Of a DNA stretch of 64,000 nucleotides, positions 43,639 to 52,899 are shown one piece after another. The notes beneath the pieces were generated by a model. That model saw only the letters and a program-made list of their open reading frames with translations, ran no database searches and had not been told where the DNA came from. The DNA is from Cyrtodaria siliqua (lineage: Eukaryota; Mollusca; Bivalvia; Adapedonta; Hiatellidae). Each line of letters starts with the position of its first letter. Position 1 is the stretch's first letter. The DNA lies in contig JAWPHD010000288.1 of NCBI GenBank assembly GCA_037043455.1, positions 434,001-498,000 of the forward strand, read 5' to 3'. A program made the translations under genes and the position numbers.

Positions 43639-44045
43639 AGTTACTGTGTTAAAGAAAGGATGATTACTGATAATGTCAATCCTCAGTATATATTAGCACC
43701 AAATGGTAGATACATGTTAAAAGCAACATGTGCTTCTTATGGTATTACTTAATCTCAATTTGTTATAAGTACAGAATGTGGAAACACTGATATCCATAAA
43801 GCTTTACTCCCTTTATTACCGAAAAAGGGGTTAACAATTCCTGGTTATAAATATTTAGGACCCGGGTAACCCACTTGACAGTGGAGAACCATCAAATGAA
43901 TTAGATGCTATTGCAAAGAACAAGATTATTGTTAAGATGAAAACCCTAGTAATAAATCAATGTGTGATAAACATATGCTGACAACAAACGCAAACAATAT
44001 AGAAAAGTAGCAGATTTTATTCTCGGTTTTATTGAGTCTGTTCAT
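43636..44045 (+). pseudogene. Parvovirus-type phospholipase A2 protein, copy B
   Basis: ATG at 43636 (MSYCVKERMITDNVNPQYIL), keeping the N-terminal ~55 residues missing in copy A. The PLA2 calcium loop reads IPGYKYLGPG. After a one-base insertion the rest of the domain is out of frame, and the catalytic His codon is changed (CAAGA for CATGA at about 43920). Followed by a 169-bp tandem duplication of its own C-terminal part. Non-functional here. Confidence 0.82.
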
Positions 44046-44218
44046 GACAGTGGAGAACCATCAAATGAATTAGATGCTATTGCAAAGAACATGATTATTG
44101 TTAAGATGAAAACCCTAGTAATAAATCAATGTGTGATAAACATATGCTGACAACAAACGCAAACAATATAGAAAAGTAGCAGATTTTATTCTCGGTTTTA
44201 TTGAGTCTGTTCATGACA
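43879..44218 (+). repeat. 169-bp tandem duplication inside the PLA2 gene
   Basis: CAGTGGAGAACCATCAAATG at 43879 and again at 44048. The two units are nearly identical: CAAGATTATTG in the first is CATGATTATTG in the second, so the second keeps the catalytic His codon. Confidence 0.88.
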
Positions 44219-44690
44219 GGTAATTCGATGCAACAACTCTCACGCTTCCTAGCATCGGCTTAAGCGATATTCTACTTTAGAGCAAAACAGAATGGTCTTG
44301 ATGATCCCAAAGGACAAGTAAATAATAACACTACTGATTTGTAGTCTCGGCGACATTTTACGGCCGTCACACAGCACTAAACAAACGCTGGTGTGAATGT
44401 CAATAAATACTGAAAAGGTGATCCCTTGGAAGTAACAATACAAACAAGAGAGAAAAGTAGCAGACTCGGTTTTATTGAGTTTGTTCATGAGAGGTAATTA
44501 TAAGATGCAATACCTCTCACGCCTCCTAGCACCAGCTTAAGCGATATTCTACTTTCAACCAACATAGAATGGGCTTGATGATCCCAAAGAACCTGTAAAT
44601 AATAGCACTACTGATGTGTAGTCAAGGCGACCTTTTACGGCCGCCACACAGCACTAAACAAACGCTAGTGTGAATGTCAATTTGATTGCT
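44195..44690 (+). repeat. ~276-bp direct repeat, two copies
   Basis: TTAAGCGATATTCTACTTT at 44260 and 44536, with flanking blocks TCGGTTTTATTGAGTCTGTT, CACGCTTCCTAGCA and ACGGCCGTCACACAGCACTA in both. The left edge merges into the PLA2 duplication. Origin not recognised. Confidence 0.7.
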
Positions 44691-44759
44691 AACCCGGTTA
44701 TTAGTACGAGGGGGTTCAATATATTCTGTCACTGGTATTCGGAACTAACAGATACTGGA

Positions 44760-46630
44760 AATATACAAAAACCTCTTCTTACAATCCTTCAAAGTATTCC
44801 CCCTGAACAGACACACACTTTAGGAGTCGCGCTATTCATGGCGTAAACGCATCAAAGTAGTCTCCCCTTGGTATATTGTTGAAATACTGAAATATTCCGG
44901 CACCAAGGGCACTTCTGGAAGCATAGCGTCTACCAGAGAGGTTTTTCTTCAGCAAAATGAATAGGAAAAGGTCACAGGGACTAAGGTCGGGTGAATAAGG
45001 TGTGTGTTCAAGCTATACCACTTTTTCTTGCTCCTAGAAAGACTGCACAATGTTAGCTTTGTGAGCCGAGGCATTGTCATGAATCAGCTGGGTGCCATTC
45101 AAACTTGGGCGTTTTTTCTTGTAATTATTTTGACTGCTTTTATGTTATAGTCAGGACTTTAAAAATATCACAACACGGACTTTCCAGTCACCAATTTAAT
45201 TGAATATACTAATTCAAACTAAATCAACATAAAGCGTATCTCTTATCAAAGTACAGTCCTATTTAAATTTGTTCTAATTCTAACAGTTACATGTAACTGA
45301 ATTCAAATTGCCAAAACGTGAGTCTATTCGGACTGATTATTGCAAGCTTCAAAGTGCCTAAAACATCGACATGACTTCAAATCAAGACTTGCATATAGAC
45401 TAGACTAGACTAGCAAGCACACGGAGCGGTCCCATTTTATACATGATCTCTCGCGGCAACAGCCGTGGAAATCTGTCTAAACCGCCACCCGGTTCCTGAC
45501 TTATTGCCGCTAATATGGCCAGCATTCAATCTCTTGTGACACCAGTATGTGGTTCAGCTTTTGATCAGACACAAATTATACTCATAAATAGCAGCCATAT
45601 GGCTTATGCATGACAACAAAGTCAGCGCTACCGGTCTTTTAATGAGACTGTTGAACATATAACATAGTAAACAGCACATCAGACATTAATTATATGGCTG
45701 TATTTATGTAACTGACCAACTTAAATGCACGCACGTGTCACCACACAGCTGCCTTAAGCGACGTACTGATACAACTACCAACTGACCGAAATGGTCAAGA
45801 ATATGCTTAACTAATATAATGAAACACGAAGTTTATATTCTGTACTTTGATAGGATGCGAGATACTATAAGATATTTCAATATATGATCAAAAAAGAATA
45901 AAACCAATACGACTTTAACACACTTTGAGAACTTTGTCGTTGTAAAATTTGGCCGCGATGTTTTTGCTCTGTTTGCATGGAATTTGTACCACAGGGCCAC
46001 TGGAATTAAAGAAAATAGAATAAAAAAAACCTTTTTAGCGCTTTTTGTTCGTTTTGCAATAACCGGTCTTGCCGGATTTTTACCTAACTACTGTTTATTG
46101 TTTATCCGCCGCTGAGGCTCAAAATTGTACACCCACGTTTCATCTCCAGTGAGCAACTCAGAATTTTTTCTAGGATGACAATTTTCATATTTTTTAAGAA
46201 GATTTTTAGCACATTTTAAGCGTTTGGTCTTTTGTTCAGTTGACAGCAAATGAGGGACCAATCTAGAACAAAACTTCTTTAATTTCAAACAGTTGGTCAA
46301 AATGTGATGAGTTGTGCCTTCTGAGATGCCAAGACTATTAGCTATCTTAGAAACTGTATACCGCCCATCTTCATCTACCTTGGCTTTCACAGCATCAGCA
46401 TCAATATTCACCTTTATTGCTGCAACAACTTGCCTGCTAGGACGGTTATGGTCTTTAATGCTAAGTTTACCCCCTTTAAATGTCTTAGCCCAACGAAAAA
46501 CCGTTCTCAATGTCATGGCAGAACTGCCATGTACATGGCACAGTTCAGCATAAATCTCTTTTGCAGGTACTTTTAAAACAACCCTGGCTTTAATGTAAGT
46601 CCTAATTTCAATTTTATCTTCACTTTTCAT
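44760..46630 (-). pseudogene. mariner transposase (DD34D)
   Basis: Start at 46630 (MKSEDKIEIRTYIKARVVLK). Paired helix-turn-helix (TLRTVFRWAKTFKGGKLSIK; RPSRQ linker), and first Asp in LLTGDETWVYNFEPQ (46120-46150). A stop after INNKQ, then KRTKSAKKVFF and a frameshift, up to KVLKV at about 45910. After the insertion the C-terminal half gives the second Asp in TQLIHDNASAHKAN (45060-45100) and the third in YSPDLSPCDLF, with 34 residues between (two of them stops). Inactive. Confidence 0.85.
45129..45904. mobile_element. ~775-bp insertion in mariner, unknown type
   Basis: Between two parts of the transposase that are contiguous in normal mariners. Contains an (AGACT)n stretch near 45396. No coding frame, no clear terminal repeats and no target duplication that I can define. 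Confidence 0.5.
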
Positions 46631-46867
46631 GATAGCATTGAAATATAGCCACTATACATAAGTGCGCATAATTCAACAATGGATATCTCCGTCAATTGTT
46701 ATCGGATAAAACCGTTATTTTGCATGTACGTAGTAAGTGAAATCGCCTTCACATGCACGAGTTTTCAGTGCGGTAGGAGACAAGGTTAGAATCAGCAAAT
46801 ATGAAAGGACTTTTGAGAACGGGTATACACCAAACTATTCAAGTAAATAATATATAGTATTATTATA

Positions 46868-47170
46868 ATGGAACAAAAAGGTATAGAAATGATTTGCAAA
46901 AACCTTAATGCCAGGCAAGCAGGGTCAAGTAGAATATGAGGCAGTTCGTGATGATCTTATGGATACCAAACAAAGCCAAGTTAATATGCGGAACAGATTG
47001 ATGGCCGAAATGGAATTGTTATCAACGTAAACTGAATACAAAGAGGGAATAGCTACTTGAACTAAAATACAAGATAGCAAAATGTAGAGAAAATAAAATA
47101 TTCCATAATACAATATGATATATACAGCGATGATGACTACTACTGTCCGGTTCCGTCTGACTTTGCTTGA
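46868..47170 (+). pseudogene. Polinton fragment D: small coiled-coil gene and acidic micro-ORF
   Basis: Starts MEQKGIEMICKNLNARQ with the upstream block AGTATTATTATA. It then follows the copy C gene at 59019-59279 (VEYEAVRDDLMDTKQSQVN in shifted frames), ending with the micro-ORF equivalent (IQYDIYSDDDYYCPVPSDFA, stop 47170). Several stops. No PolB or terminal repeat is attached, so it is the isolated right-end segment of another copy. Confidence 0.75.
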
Positions 47171-47477
47171 TTTCATTGTTTTTAGTCTTTAGTTATTTAT
47201 AAAATTAAACTGGGTTAAAATATAATTTCATCGAATTGATAAACCAGATTGATAAGTCGTATATAAAGTGGCGGTATCTGCGTCGTTTTCCCGAGCAGGG
47301 GCTTACTCAGGCAATTAAAATGTGCTAAAGGCTTTTAACAACAAGCATATCATCGTTATTTGCTGGGTTTTGTAAACGATGGCATGATTGAGTCAAGAGC
47401 CGTGTTTAGCACATGTTGAATGCTTGGATTCTGCGAAGGGAAATCTGTCCTGGCACCGCCACTTTATATACTACTAC
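47171..47477. other. No recognised gene
   Basis: Unique AT-rich sequence between fragment D and the dispersed repeat. Confidence 0.4.
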
Positions 47478-47835
47478 CAACACATAACATATAATATTGC
47501 TCCCAACTCCTATGAAAGTGCCAGGCTCATCCTCCATTTACATCAAGATCAAATATGGAGAATAGGCCTAGAACCTTGAAGTTCGTAACTGCAGCACTGC
47601 AGATGTGCAAGCACATTCTATAGCAGACACTCCATTTAGGATGGAGTCACTTTTCCACGTTTGCATACGGGGTGGCATGATAAAGACCTTGAATGAGCAT
47701 GATAAACATGTCAAAATGAATATGAATGGGGTGGGGGCGTTGTCCTAGCTCTCTGCATGTGACAGTGGGTTTGTGAGATTGCAGTGATTGTAATCTACCC
47801 TGGCAACCACACGAATAAGTCCGGTCTAGGACAAA
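47478..47835 (-). repeat. Dispersed ~350-bp retroposon-like repeat, copy 2
   Basis: Minus-strand relative of 31130-31470 and 60170-60540. It shares the GGTTGCCAGGGTAGATTACA-like head, ACTGCAATCTCACAAAC, GTCTTTATCATGCCACC and CATTTACATCAAGATCAAAT (as complement). Confidence 0.75.
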
Positions 47836-48144
47836 TAATTTATTGCTAGTCTTTGTGTAATATTGTGATCCGTATATGGATTTGTCCAGTGGATGCATAG
47901 TCAAATGTAGTTTTAAATAAAATGGCACGGTTATTTGTTATACAATATGCTTTTTATTTTATGAGCAGGTGGACTCTGGTTGGACTTAATAAAAATAAAC
48001 AACTGCCAAATATGAAATAAGGCGTCATAATAGGGTTGATAAAGTTCCCACGTCTAAGATATAAATTGGTGTACATTGAAATACAGGAAGTGTTCGCCTG
48101 TGGTTTTTCTCAACGGTGCAGTCAATATGTTTTCTTAGTAAGTT

Positions 48145-48150
48145 ATCCGT
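48145..48150 (+). repeat. 6-bp target duplication, left of Polinton copy C
   Basis: ATCCGT, repeated exactly at 59784-59789. A 6-bp duplication is the Polinton/Maverick integration signature. Confidence 0.92.
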
Positions 48151-48308
48151 AGTAGTATAGAAACTAGCGGTTCTGGTGAAGTTTTTTCATCGGGGAGTTT
48201 GTCGCAGTGAGTCAGTAAATTTGTTGGCCGGCATGCCAACCAACAAATTTAAAACTCATTGCAACCTCCCGATGAAAAAACTCCCCCAGAACGGCTAGTT
48301 TCTATACT
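48151..48308 (+). repeat. Terminal palindrome within the left inverted repeat
   Basis: AGTAGTATAGAAACTAGCGG at the tip is mirrored by ACGGCTAGTTTCTATACTA at the inner end. Inner arms TTTTTTCATCGGGG / TCCCGATGAAAAAA and AAATTTGTTGG / CCAACAAATTT. The axis is near GGCCGGCATGCC. Can fold as a long hairpin. Confidence 0.9.
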
Positions 48309-48575
48309 AATGATAAATAATTGATAATATAACTTGCTACTTTTTTTAATCAACCCCAAATAAAACAACTGATCAGGTAATCAATATATTTTAAACCCAA
48401 CACCGCAGATGGTGTTAGTCTCGGCTGTTAAACAAAGTTGGAAGGAACAGACCCCAGTGTGTATACTACCCCAAAATAATTGAAAATATAACTTGCTACT
48501 CTTTTTTTTGGAAGGGTGCAACTATTTGATTTTGCTACTTTTGGTGAACTTTTTAAATCACACAACCCAAAACCT
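48151..48575 (+). repeat. Left terminal inverted repeat of copy C
   Basis: Matches the reverse complement of 59381-59783 over its length: TAATTGATAATATAACTTGC, AACCCAACACCGCAGAT, CAAAGTTGGAAGGAACAGAC, GGAAGGGTGCAACTATTT, ending near AATCACACAACCCAAAAC. The first ~158 bp are themselves a palindrome (48151-48308). Confidence 0.94.
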
Positions 48576-48577
48576 CT

Positions 48578-49640
48578 TTAACGTACTTTTATGTCTTGAA
48601 TATCCTTAAACGGTACCCAACTATTAAAATCATCATTGTAACCGTTCCATTTAATCAATGATCGTTTCTTTTTGTAATCACGTCGTATTACTTTTTCAAT
48701 TCTGAATATTTCTTGATCAGCTTTTAACATTTCCAATTCGTAGAAGCTTCCATCAATGTTTTGGTTGTTCAAATCTTTTATTTTGTACGTCACAGGATAT
48801 GTTTATATTGAATTTGTCAATAACAAATATTTCTTCAGTCCAATTTGGAGTATAACCTTTTCAAACGTTCTTTTATATTTGCTAATTCTAAAGAAATATA
48901 AAAAGATCGGACAGGGAAATTAGCATTCAAGGAGGACAGTCAACTACAAAACACAGAAACAAACATGGAAACAGACAAACAAGAAGGCAAAAGCAATAAT
49001 AAAAGCAAACGACATCACAAACACAAAAGGGTTGACAATAGGGCTACCGCCTTGGAACGGTCAGTGGCAAAGTAGGCCACTGGGGGTTTAAACCTGTTCT
49101 AGGGTGCACCAAACCTCACACTTACCCTACTGTCATCCCATTAAAACAGGACAGTGAACTTTGGCAAAGCTTTATTAATTTTCATCTTTCCATACAATTT
49201 GAAGTACACTATTCTTTTATTTTTCTCATCACTGGCCTCAGTCGGTGTCATTTTAATACTCCGGTGTTTTGTATTATTGTACTTATCAACCATCGCCTGT
49301 ATTTGTATTGTTTGCCGTAAAATATTTCCACATCCTCTCTTTCAATGTTCTAATAAATCGTTCAATTACTACAGTTTTTCCGAAATTAAACGTGTGATAC
49401 ATTTTAATATTATTATCATCAAGAAATTGCTTAAATGTTTTGTTATAAAACTCCACACCCTGATCAACCCAGAGCAATTTACATTGTCTGTTTGTACTTA
49501 TAATCTTTTGGAAAGCTTTGGTAATTTCTATACCAGTTTTATTTGGGACAGGCATAACCCAAGCAAATTTAAATCGTTCAATTACTACAGCTTTTCTGAA
49601 ATTAAACGTGTGATACATTTTAATATTATTGTTGGTAATA
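48578..49640 (-). pseudogene. Polinton integrase (rve) with chromodomain, copy C
   Basis: Retroviral-type integrase that inserts the element. The C-terminal chromodomain at 48578-48793 reads IEKVIRRDYKKKRSLIKWNG then YNDDFNSWVPF. The core is in 49286-49618: WVMPVPNKTGIEITKAFQKI, CKLLWVDQGVEFYNKTF (second catalytic Asp) and the third catalytic residue in the ERFIRTLKERMWKYF stretch. The N-terminal half with the first Asp is deleted; copy A has it. A ~60-bp stretch encoding MYHTFNF is duplicated (49355 and 49571). A retroelement tail (48892-49156) separates core and chromodomain. Chromodomain-bearing integrase is typical of Polintons. Confidence 0.9.
48892..49156 (-). mobile_element. Retroelement 3' tail in copy C integrase
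   Basis: Reverse-complement tail from AAGAAATATAAAAAGATCGG to TAAAACAGGACAGTG. It is among the best-conserved copies, almost identical to the tail at 6321-6626, but truncated 30-40 bp further in. Confidence 0.88.
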
Positions 49641-49897
49641 TTGTTTTAGTCAACAAACCAATTAATGCCCCCAAAATATCTCATCTGCGATTTTGGTATA
49701 TTTACATCCAATCCATATCCGTTGGATTTAGCTTTGTTAATATTGTTAATCTGAGTAGCTGTCAACAACAAAGGAAAATCCCCAGTTAGTCGATTATTTT
49801 TCAGCCTGAGTGTTAATTCACTTTTGTTTTCATATGCTTTTGCCAGGCTTCGTTTCTGGCCATCTGTCAAATCTATCAAATACTTTACGTAAGTCAT
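49631..49897 (-). pseudogene. pX-like protein, copy C, N-terminal part
   Basis: ATG at 49897 (MTYVKYLIDLTDGQKRSLAK), open for 83 codons through ENKSELTLRLKNNRLTGDFP and GYGLDVNIPKSQMRY, the cleanest copy of this domain. The hydrophobic part and GLQVD tail are lost by the deletion at 49631, which fuses it to integrase sequence. Confidence 0.75.
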
Positions 49898-49917
49898 ATA
49901 TATTATAAGTTAGATTA
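49895..49917 (-). promoter_or_regulatory. Conserved stop-to-start motif (capsid / pX-like), copy C
   Basis: On the minus strand TAATCTAACTTATAATATAT leads into ATG at 49897; TAA is the capsid stop. Confidence 0.5.
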
Positions 49918-51182
49918 AACTAGTACCAATTCATTTCCGACAGTATCAATAACTACATCTTCTTCATAGAGAATCAGAGCATACGCTTTATATCTATCGG
50001 TAGGAATGTTGTTTAGTTTATATCTCAAACTTAGTTGTTTTAGATCAACACTGACTTCATTACCGATGTAACTTAAATCGAAATATATCATTCCAAAGAG
50101 ATTTTCAAAATTACCCACATTGAGTACAGTTCCAGTGTTTTTATCATTTTGTTTGTAAGAATAATCAATAACATCTCTGAATATTCTTGTAATATTATCA
50201 TGGCTGTATTCAGTTTCTGGATAATATACGCCGTTTCCAACTTCCAAACTAGCTGATTGTAAATACCAATTAGCATTATCAGTATTGAGCTTAAACGTAT
50301 CCAAAATATGAGGATTTTGTGTTTGAGAAGAACTCTTGTTTACTCGTTGTAAATACACAAAAACATGTTTGGGATTTTTGACTCCAGCCGTTATTCTAAA
50401 TACAGATTATGTTACTTCCGCTTTCTTGTATCATTTCACGAAGGTAAGTCCACTTTGTTGACGCCATGTGATTTTACATAACATAAGCTAAACCATCTGA
50501 GTTAAATATAATTTTTGGTATCCACAAAACTTATTTATTAATAATTACTCGACCATCATCACCACTTGATTTGTAAATTAGCACATCATCAGACGCCAGT
50601 TGCAAACTAATTTGAATTTGACCTGGGGGCAGCATGTTTGTCTCCAAACCTTCAAAGAAGGAATATTTGTTTAATGGAATTATAGAGTTAACTTTTTGAT
50701 TAGTTATGATCAAAGCATGGCGAGTTGCAAATCCTGAATTAAAATTAACAAGTTCACCAGGTCAAGATTCTGCCATAATCTGTATTGTCTAAATAAAAGT
50801 ATTCGTTTGTTCCGGTTGTTTTTGCATAATCGCCAGACATTTCAAGCAAACTTTTAACGTTAACAAATCTATGAAGATTATTCCATCATAAACTGTTTTT
50901 TCCATTTTGCTTTACTTGCATTTGATCGATCAATGAAGCTGAATCGTTAATTAGAGCAATTCTGTCAGCGTCTACGAAATCAGCCCCACCTGCAAGTTTG
51001 TTTACTCAAAAACTGATTTCAAAATAGGCGTTATACCAATCAAAGTAAGACCTTCTATCATTTAATGTAAATTGATAGCCACTTTTCATTTGTCTAGTAT
51101 TATCTCCAGGACTAGTTATGGGGGTATCTAACTGAACAGGCACATGTTCATATCTAGTATTATATTTATCACTTCGAAACAT
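49915..51182 (-). pseudogene. Major capsid protein, copy C
   Basis: The best-preserved capsid gene. Starts MFRSDKYNTRYEHVPVQLDT. Then KSGYQFTLNDRRSYFDWYNA, RFVNVKSLLEMSGDYAKTT, NMLPPGQIQISLQLASDDVL (50531-50713), STKWTYLREMIQESGS, and a 147-codon open stretch (49915-50358) from VYLQRVNKSS to the C-terminus DTVGNELVLV. About 420 codons; a handful of frameshifts between 50360 and 51000. Located between pVI-like and pX-like genes, all on the same strand. Confidence 0.8.
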
Positions 51183-51208
51183 CTATGTATACTAGTAACT
51201 AGATTAAA

Positions 51209-51400
51209 TTAATCGTTTAATTCTCGCATGAATTCCTCTTCCGGATAGTAATCTGTTAATTTTTGCATTACTATGTTTACATCTTCTTCAATTATATTAT
51301 CAGCTACAACATCTTTTGTCGCAGCTTTTGTAAGTTCTTTTAAAATTATCTCACCTTTTGGTTTAGGTTTAATAACTGAAACTAATTTATCAGCAGCTAT
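51209..51400 (-). pseudogene. pVI-like protein, copy C, C-terminal part
   Basis: AADKLVSVIKPKPKGEIIL, KELTKAATKDVVADNIIEED and the C-terminus EEEFMRELND. The end differs from copies A and B (IKRLINK). The N-terminal half is lost in the deletion that also removed the minor capsid gene. Confidence 0.62.
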
Positions 51401-51869
51401 CTATCTATCAACTCCAATCCATCTTCTTTCGTTTCTAACTCTTTCAAAGCATCACCCAGAAGTTTTATTTCATCTTTCAAACCATTTTGAATTTCAATAA
51501 TTTTTTCACGGTTTGTTTGTAATTGCATTTGTATCAGACTTAAATTGTCGCCAACACCTTTTGTCAAATTTGTCATCATGTCTGGAATTTTATCAATACT
51601 ATAATCACGTATGATGTTTGTTATTCTTCTTTGAGTAAATTGCCTTGTTGCTACATCGTCTGCTTTTTCTGGATTACCAACATTAGTAATTCTATTTTTT
51701 ATCCATGTTGAGATCACTTCTCAGAATATTTTCCTGAATTTTTACCCTTGTGAAGATAATTAACCAGGTATTTATGTTTTGCATACTCAGACATCACTAT
51801 ACCAAAATTTGTAATATTAACACCACCTGAACTAGTTTCCTCGCTTCCAAGATCATTAAAAAGTCCCAT
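51397..51869 (-). pseudogene. Coiled-coil, fibre-like protein, copy C, N-terminal part
   Basis: ATG at 51869 (MGLFNDLGSEETSSGGVNIT), then KNRITNVGNPEKADDVATRQ, DYSIDKIPDMMTNLTKGVGD and EIQNGLKDEIKLLGDALKEL. Open for 106 codons (51397-51717). The globular C-terminal part is deleted at about 51400. Confidence 0.68.
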
Positions 51870-51885
51870 AATTATGATCAGATTA
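51867..51885 (-). promoter_or_regulatory. Conserved stop-to-start motif (ATPase / fibre-like), copy C
   Basis: Minus strand TAATCTGATCATAATT then ATG; one change in the TAATCTAA block relative to copies A and B. Confidence 0.45.
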
Positions 51886-52878
51886 AATTTCACCGTTGAA
51901 GTTACGCCTTACTAACTTTCTAGGACGATCGAGATACAGAAAGTCATACTGTTTGTCAGTTGCTTTTCTGTACTGCTCTTTGCTAACACCCTGTTCGTTG
52001 GAAAGCATGCCCTGCTCATGATTAACTGGAGTCGCGAAGAAGATTTAGTAAGAACAGTTTAAACGAATGTCTTTAGGAGTTTTGTAGTAGGATTGTGACA
52101 AGTAAATCACGCAACAATTCTTATGCCTGCCTTGGATGAAATAATGGACATTATTATATAACCTATAAATAGACGCGTTTTCATTGGCTAAAAAGTAATT
52201 TTTTAGAAAAAATATCTAGCGATATTGACCTGTTTTTTTGATATTGACCTGTTTTTTTGATATTGACCTGTTTTATATAATTGTTTTTTTGATATTGACC
52301 TGTTTTATATAATTGTAAATTGAGGGTTATATAATAAAACAGTTATGGACTTTTCAGCTGTTATAGACTTTTCAGCTGTTATACATGATGTTGATATGCA
52401 CCAAAAAATCATTATTGACCTCGGCTATCGCCTCGGTCAATAATGATTTTTTTGGTGCATATCACATCATGTATAACAGCTGAAAAGTCCATAATTGTAT
52501 AATATCATTTTGGTTACGCTCGCAAACATAATCATCAAAAATAGCTATTTTTTGAGTATCAGAATCCAAATCATTCACAGGGATAACTTGATCATTCGAA
52601 CACTCCAGTATATCTTCGAACGGAATTTTATTCTTTTGTGCTATCTTTTCAAGTGTTTGCGATAAGATCTGGTACTTTGACCGTTCCAAGTTTTTAGCAA
52701 ACAAATGAATATTGTCGTAGTAAACTAAAGGTTTTAGCAACATGTGAACTAATGTGTTTGTCTTGCCAGATCCTGAATTACCGCATACAAGCATTTTAAA
52801 ACAACAGGCTGGCATGAAGTTCCATATCTGCTTGAAATTACCGTTGTCTGTCTTCATATCAAAGTTTGGAATTTCCAT
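51883..52878 (-). pseudogene. DNA-packaging ATPase (FtsK/HerA, A32-like), copy C
   Basis: ATG at 52878 (MEIPNFDMKTDNGNFKQIWN). Walker A CGNSGSGKTNTLVHMLLKPL, then NIHLFAKNLERSKYQILSQT and Walker B-like KIAIFDDYVCERNQNDII. All of this is in one open frame (52500-52878). The segment 52150-52497 is foreign. The C-terminal part (51883-52140) has CSYYIFFATP-type sequence with one stop, and KQYDFLYLDRPRKLVRRNF. Size without the insertion is about 215 residues, as expected. Confidence 0.88.
52150..52497. mobile_element. Insertion with microsatellite and long inverted repeat in the copy C ATPase
   Basis: Contains four copies of GATATTGACCTGTTTT (52214-52310) and a long hairpin: CAGCTGTTATACATGATG..., ATGCACCAAAAAATCATTAT and TGACCTCGG on the left, mirrored by CCTCGGTCAATAATGATTTT, TTTGGTGCATATCACATCAT and GTATAACAGCTGAAAAGTCC on the right, axis at about 52435. 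Arms are about 60 bp. ATPase sequence resumes on both sides. A fold-back or MITE-like insertion. Confidence 0.72.
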
Positions 52879-52899
52879 TATAATAATACTAGCTGAACA
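52879..52899. promoter_or_regulatory. Divergent start region, copy C (shortened)
   Basis: Only TATAATAATACTAGC remains between the ATPase ATG and the first conserved residues of the proline-rich gene. Minus strand AGTATTATTATA lies at the ATPase start, as in fragment D (46855-46867). The N-terminal ~60 codons of the proline-rich gene seen in copy A are missing. Confidence 0.4.

Larger units (their letters stand above)
34871..44220 (+). mobile_element. Polinton/Maverick copy B
   Basis: Same family and orientation as copy A: PolB on the minus strand (34871-38245), then the virion genes on the plus strand up to phospholipase A2. The middle of the element (PolB N-terminus, Cys-rich, membrane, proline-rich and most of ATPase) is deleted at about 38247. 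No terminal repeats or target duplication remain. A reverse-transcriptase element (35392-37025), two tails (39857-39988, 43144-43430) and a fold-back repeat insertion (40450-40767) lie inside. Confidence 0.92.
44705..46630 (-). mobile_element. mariner element, split by a ~775-bp insertion
   Basis: Transposase remains on the minus strand (44760-45128 and 45905-46630). TACGAGGGGGTTCAATATAT at 44705 is a plausible left terminal repeat; I could not find its inverted partner beyond 46630. It lies between Polinton copy B and fragment D. Confidence 0.8.

Noticed and set aside
44705..46630. Active mariner
   Set aside because: Stops at several points, a frameshift, a 775-bp insertion between the first and second catalytic Asp, and no matching right terminal repeat.
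48151..48308. Terminal palindrome as an independent fold-back transposon next to the Polinton
   Set aside because: The 6-bp duplication lies exactly outside it on both sides, and both ends have it, so it is part of the Polinton terminal repeat.
49154..49789. 211-codon plus-strand frame
   Set aside because: Antisense of the integrase core and pX-like gene, including the duplicated block; the minus strand matches known families.
52754..52896. Plus-strand start MFVLPDPELPHTS as the N-terminus of the proline-rich protein
   Set aside because: It is the antisense reading of the ATPase Walker A region; the same shadow occurs at 4919-5131 in copy A. Real protein similarity to copy A begins only at about 52897.
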